NCBI RefSeq assembly: GCF_003994475.1
Contig: NZ_RZNY01000019.1
Span: forward strand, 28,957-92,956
DNA length: 64,000 bases
Direction of reading: 5' to 3'
Source of the DNA: Paenibacillus anaericanus
Lineage (GTDB): Bacteria; Bacillota; Bacilli; Paenibacillales; Paenibacillaceae
The notes beneath the pieces are model-generated. The model ran no database searches and was not told the DNA's origin. It was given only the letters and a program-made list of their open reading frames with translations. Within the stretch, counting starts at the first letter, position 1. Each line of letters starts with the position of its first letter. The translations under genes and the position numbers were made by a program. This document shows positions 61,454 through 64,000 of the stretch, in pieces.

Positions 61454-62422
61454 TCAGGCGGCGGAATCTGTGTCGATGTGCTCTCTGAGCCTGGCACGTC
61501 GACCGAGCAGGAAGCCGACCAGGGAGGCTAGCATTTGCTGAAATACCATTCCGAGCACGACAGGAACAGCGACTGGAGCGGGAAAATAGGAAACCGCCAA
61601 AACGGCTCCAGCGCTGATATTTCGCATGCCTCCATTAAATATAATGGCGACCTGATCTGCTTCAGTCCAGCCTAGTAGAATGGAGATGCAGTAGCTCAAT
61701 AGATAGCCAGTGGAGGCGAGCGTAATAATTACGACTGCTAAACCGGCTAAACGTAAATTGAAATTCGCGAGATAAGGGGCGACGACCGAGCCATTAATCG
61801 CAACAACCATAGCCATTGCCAGCTTGGAGAATGGGTTCAGTCTCTGGGTCCAGACGAGGGCAACTCCGCCTTTGGTCCATTCATTTAGCAGCATACCCAG
61901 TAGCGAAGGGACAACAATCATCCAGAATAGACTACTCATCATGGCTGCCGCATCCAGATGCACACTTTCTCCGATTAACAGCGAGAGAATACCGGGTACT
62001 GCGAATGGAGCCAGAATGGTATCAATCAGGATAATAGATAGCGTTAAGGCGATATTGCCCTTATAGATGCTGACCCAGACAAAGCTGCTTACCCCGGTTG
62101 GTATGGCTGCGGCAAGTATGAGCCCGGTAATGGTATAAGCATCTCCAGGAAAGGTCAGATGGCCGAAACCCAGCGCAATCAACGGCATAGCTAAATGCAG
62201 GATAAACAGACAGATAATCAGCGGAACGGGCTTTTTGAGCACTTTCAAAAAATCCCTGAATCCGAGACTGATGCTGCCGGCAAATGTCATGAAGGCAAAT
62301 AACCAAGGTGCCAGATAAGTATAAGAAGACAAGATACTGCCGCAGAGCACGCCGACGATGATGCTGACCGGAGTGATCAGGGGCATGATACGGTTCAACC
62401 GCTGATTCAAGGTACGAAGCAT
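61454..62422 (-). CDS. Bile acid:sodium symporter family (BASS) transporter
   Basis: A 322-residue membrane protein with nine or ten helices. Conserved elements are AAAIPTGVSSFVWVSIYKGN, with the family's helix-break region, and the second repeat's FNGGMRNISAGAVLAV, in place of the usual GxRN. The BASS family carries bile acids, pantothenate or other organic anions; the substrate is unknown. I chose ATG at 62,422, which has AAGGAAG 9 bases upstream. Confidence 0.85.
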   Translation of the reverse strand: MLRTLNQRLNRIMPLITPVSIIVGVLCGSILSSYTYLAPWLFAFMTFAGSISLGFRDFLKVLKKPVPLIICLFILHLAMPLIALGFGHLTFPGDAYTITGLILAAAIPTGVSSFVWVSIYKGNIALTLSIILIDTILAPFAVPGILSLLIGESVHLDAAAMMSSLFWMIVVPSLLGMLLNEWTKGGVALVWTQRLNPFSKLAMAMVVAINGSVVAPYLANFNLRLAGLAVVIITLASTGYLLSYCISILLGWTEADQVAIIFNGGMRNISAGAVLAVSYFPAPVAVPVVLGMVFQQMLASLVGFLLGRRARLREHIDTDSAA

Positions 62423-62529
62423 GTTCAAATTACTTCCTTTATAATTATGGCTGCTTCTATTATATCTGCTTATCCTAAAGAAGGAAGAGATTTAACGGAC
62501 ATACCGCTGCACCTTGTTATTACTTTTGC

Positions 62530-62548
62530 GCAGACGCGCTAGATCCAG
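62530..62548. repeat. tRNA-Leu-like relic (D arm to anticodon)
   Basis: GCAGACGCGCTAGATCCAG matches 18 of 19 bases of the tRNA-Leu gene (D arm through anticodon stem). A second short match, CTAGTGTTAGCA, lies near 62,673. The 390-base gap before the TIR gene holds these and no gene. Confidence 0.45.
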
Positions 62549-62813
62549 TATGTGATACTCGTCTTTTTGAAAAAAATAATCAAAAGGAACTGAGAATGAA
62601 AATGCGATTCAATTACAAGAATATATGGTATGATTTTACTGGAAACAATAGTTTGATCTATTAATTAGTACGCTAGTGTTAGCACCGATAATTTCATATG
62701 GAGATTGAAAGTGAAGGTATTTGTCGGGGTTAATTAGTTTCTCATAGGAAATAGCGCACCTACATACAAAATTAGATAATACTCATGAACTTAATATGAA
62801 GGAAGGTAAAATA

Positions 62814-63797
62814 TTGAAAAAAATATTCATTAGTCATTCAAGTAAAGACTCAGAGTATATATTGCCTATAATAGATTTATTGGAAGGCATTGGGGTCACT
62901 AGTGAAGAAATATTCTGTACATCTTATGAACCTTATGGAATCCCACTTGGTGAGAATTTTTTAGAACGTATCAAAGCTGAACTTAATGAAAATGTGCTTG
63001 TTCTATTTGTATGGTCATCTAATTTTTTTGATAGTCCAGTTAGTTTGTGCGAACTAGGTGCAACTTGGGTCCGATCCAGCAAACATATACCTATCTTAAT
63101 ACCACCATTTGATTTTAAAGATGTTCAAGGTGTTTTGCCTTTGAGTCAAGGATTCAAGATTAATGTATCTGAAAAGATAAATTCTTTTAAAACGAAGATA
63201 CTAGAATTTTTCGGGTTAAAAGAATTGGATACTAATATATGGGAAAGAAAAAGGAATAATTTTTTGGCTCAGATTAATGAGTTGTTAAATGTATCTGAGG
63301 GAGACTCAAACGAAGTGAGTTCTCAGGTAAAAGAAGTAGTTGAATCGTTATCCTCTGAATCTGATTTGAAAATACTAAAAGAATTTTCTGATACGTTCAC
63401 ATGTGATTCTGTCTACAAGTTTATAAATACTTTGGAAGACAGGAGAATATATTCTGAGTCGCAATTAAAGACTTTTAAGAAAACGCTAAAGCGATACTCG
63501 GCACCAGACAAAAGATTTAGGTTACCTTTATTACAAAAAGCAAAGGAAGACTTTTTTAAATCAATTAACGAATTTGTATCTTTTGGTAGTGGAATCTTTG
63601 ATTATGGTAAAGATGAATTTGAAGATAATTTAGTGTTTTACGGCGGTCATTATGGAGGGATGCAATTGAATGCTAACTATGATAAATATGAGAGGGATTC
63701 AGAAAAATTAAAAGATTTGGTAAATGAAATAAAAACAAGATGGGAAAAATTATTTGTTATCACCCAATCAAACTATCCAAACTTTCAATGGAATTAA
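62814..63797 (+). CDS. TIR-domain protein with unrecognised C-terminal half; candidate defence effector
   Basis: A 327-residue protein. Residues 1-125 form a TIR domain: KKIFISHSSKDSEYILPIID (strand A and BB-like region), CTSYEPYGIPLGENF, VLVLFVWSSNFFDSPVSLCE. The putative catalytic Glu79 is in CELGATW, as in NAD-cleaving TIR proteins. Residues 150-327 are helical and charged; a segment FVSFGSGIFDYGKDEFEDN and FYGGHYGGMQLN matches no family I know. I chose TTG at 62,814, which has AAGGAAGG upstream and gives the usual TIR start. Known TIR proteins deplete NAD on phage infection; for this one it is inference. Confidence 0.8.
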   Translation: MKKIFISHSSKDSEYILPIIDLLEGIGVTSEEIFCTSYEPYGIPLGENFLERIKAELNENVLVLFVWSSNFFDSPVSLCELGATWVRSSKHIPILIPPFDFKDVQGVLPLSQGFKINVSEKINSFKTKILEFFGLKELDTNIWERKRNNFLAQINELLNVSEGDSNEVSSQVKEVVESLSSESDLKILKEFSDTFTCDSVYKFINTLEDRRIYSESQLKTFKKTLKRYSAPDKRFRLPLLQKAKEDFFKSINEFVSFGSGIFDYGKDEFEDNLVFYGGHYGGMQLNANYDKYERDSEKLKDLVNEIKTRWEKLFVITQSNYPNFQWN

Positions 63798-63811
63798 TCA
63801 CTGGAAAGTGT

Positions 63812-63890
63812 TTGGTGGAATTGGCAGACGTGCTAGATTCGGGTTCTAGTGCCAGCAATGACGTTGAGGTTCGAGTCCTCTTGACCGCAT
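63812..63890 (+). pseudogene. tRNA-Leu remnant and third attachment-like copy
   Basis: The sequence aligns to tRNA-Leu from the D arm to the 3' end with about five substitutions. The 5' acceptor strand is missing (AAGTGTT where GCGGTCA is needed), so no acceptor stem can form. The anticodon position reads CGG, not CAG. It is a longer and more diverged copy than the one at 56,108. It directly follows the TIR gene and probably marks the right end of the accessory region. Confidence 0.8.
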
Positions 63891-63963
63891 TAAATAAGGA
63901 TTTTAACGATTTAAGTGGTCGATATTAAACCCTTTTCCATGAAGAAAAACCACTTAATTATGA

Positions 63964-64000
63964 AGTGACCCCCTAAAGTTAGACAGGTTATTTTATTAGG
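63964..64000. mobile_element. Terminal inverted repeat of a probable IS3-family element (partial)
   Basis: AGTGACCCCCTAAAGTTAGA followed by CAGG resembles the ends of IS3/IS150-group elements, which read TGACCCCC-AAAGTTAGACA. Only the first 35 or so bases lie in the window, and the transposase genes would be beyond it. Not confirmed. Confidence 0.5.

Noticed and set aside
63812..63890. Functional second tRNA (anticodon CGG)
   Set aside because: The 5' acceptor strand cannot pair with the 3' strand, so it is a remnant.

Overview
The window looks like chromosomal DNA of a low-to-moderate GC, endospore-forming Firmicute, most likely Paenibacillus. The signs are Gram-positive ribosome-binding sites, two YjcZ-type mini-proteins, a YesN/YesM-type sugar-sensing pair, citramalate synthase, the YhaO/YhaN pair and Paenibacillus-style structured intergenic repeats. 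The genus is inferred from gene content and was not tested by database search.

Positions 1 to about 32,190 are ordinary core genome. In order they hold a partial YitT gene, a DEAD-box helicase, a YesL-type membrane protein, a probable 6S RNA, thiol peroxidase, rhomboid protease, a GltC-like LysR regulator, a YugP-type metalloprotease and a MerR regulator. Next comes an ammonium-transporter operon (amt, DUF294 nucleotidyltransferase, DnaQ-like exonuclease) bracketed by GlnR/TnrA-like sites. Then follow a TlpA-like thioredoxin, cimA, dinB, ferredoxin, an L,D-transpeptidase, pyrD, a small alarmone synthetase with a DUF309 protein, an RsuA-type pseudouridine synthase and a HAD hydrolase. The region ends with a glycosyltransferase, yhaO/yhaN, a YkvI-type permease, DedA, xpt and two small hypotheticals. 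Most genes have clear hairpin terminators. Two intergenic regions (21.0-21.6 kb and 31.9-32.06 kb) hold families of imperfect hairpin repeats.

Position 32,190 is an intact tRNA-Leu(CAG) gene and the start of an accessory region that runs nearly to the window end. The 3' 56 bp of the tRNA recur exactly at 56,108-56,163, and a diverged, longer copy lies at 63,812-63,890. A phage-type integrase remnant follows each of the first two copies. Paired TTCTAACAT repeats, probably integrase arm sites, lie at 32.38, 43.09 and 55.96 kb. I read this as a tandem array of elements stacked on one tRNA. Block A (32.3-43.2 kb, AT-rich, decayed) carries an ECF sigma factor whose anti-sigma gene is broken at an integrase junction, a complete BceRSAB-type peptide-antibiotic sensing and efflux module with VanZ, and an unknown multi-spanning membrane protein. 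Block B (43.3-55.8 kb, intact) is a plant-polysaccharide locus: an ArsR-like repressor, GH2, YesN/YesM sensor pair, a CUT1 sugar ABC importer without its own ATPase, GH127 and GH43, with a CRE-like site and an operator over the GH2 promoter. Block C (56.2-63.9 kb) mixes debris (rhamnulokinase, GNAT and aldo/keto reductase pseudogenes) with intact TetR/Asp23, CheX/hemerythrin, a BASS-type transporter and a TIR-domain protein.

The best candidate for an undescribed system is the TIR-domain protein at 62.8-63.8 kb. It combines a recognisable TIR domain with an unrecognised C-terminal half, lies beside the last tRNA copy, and has short tRNA-Leu-like fragments on its other side. A second candidate is the Amt-DUF294-exonuclease operon, which has a GlnD-like nucleotidyltransferase where a PII protein gene is normally found. 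The window closes in what looks like the end of an IS3-family element.
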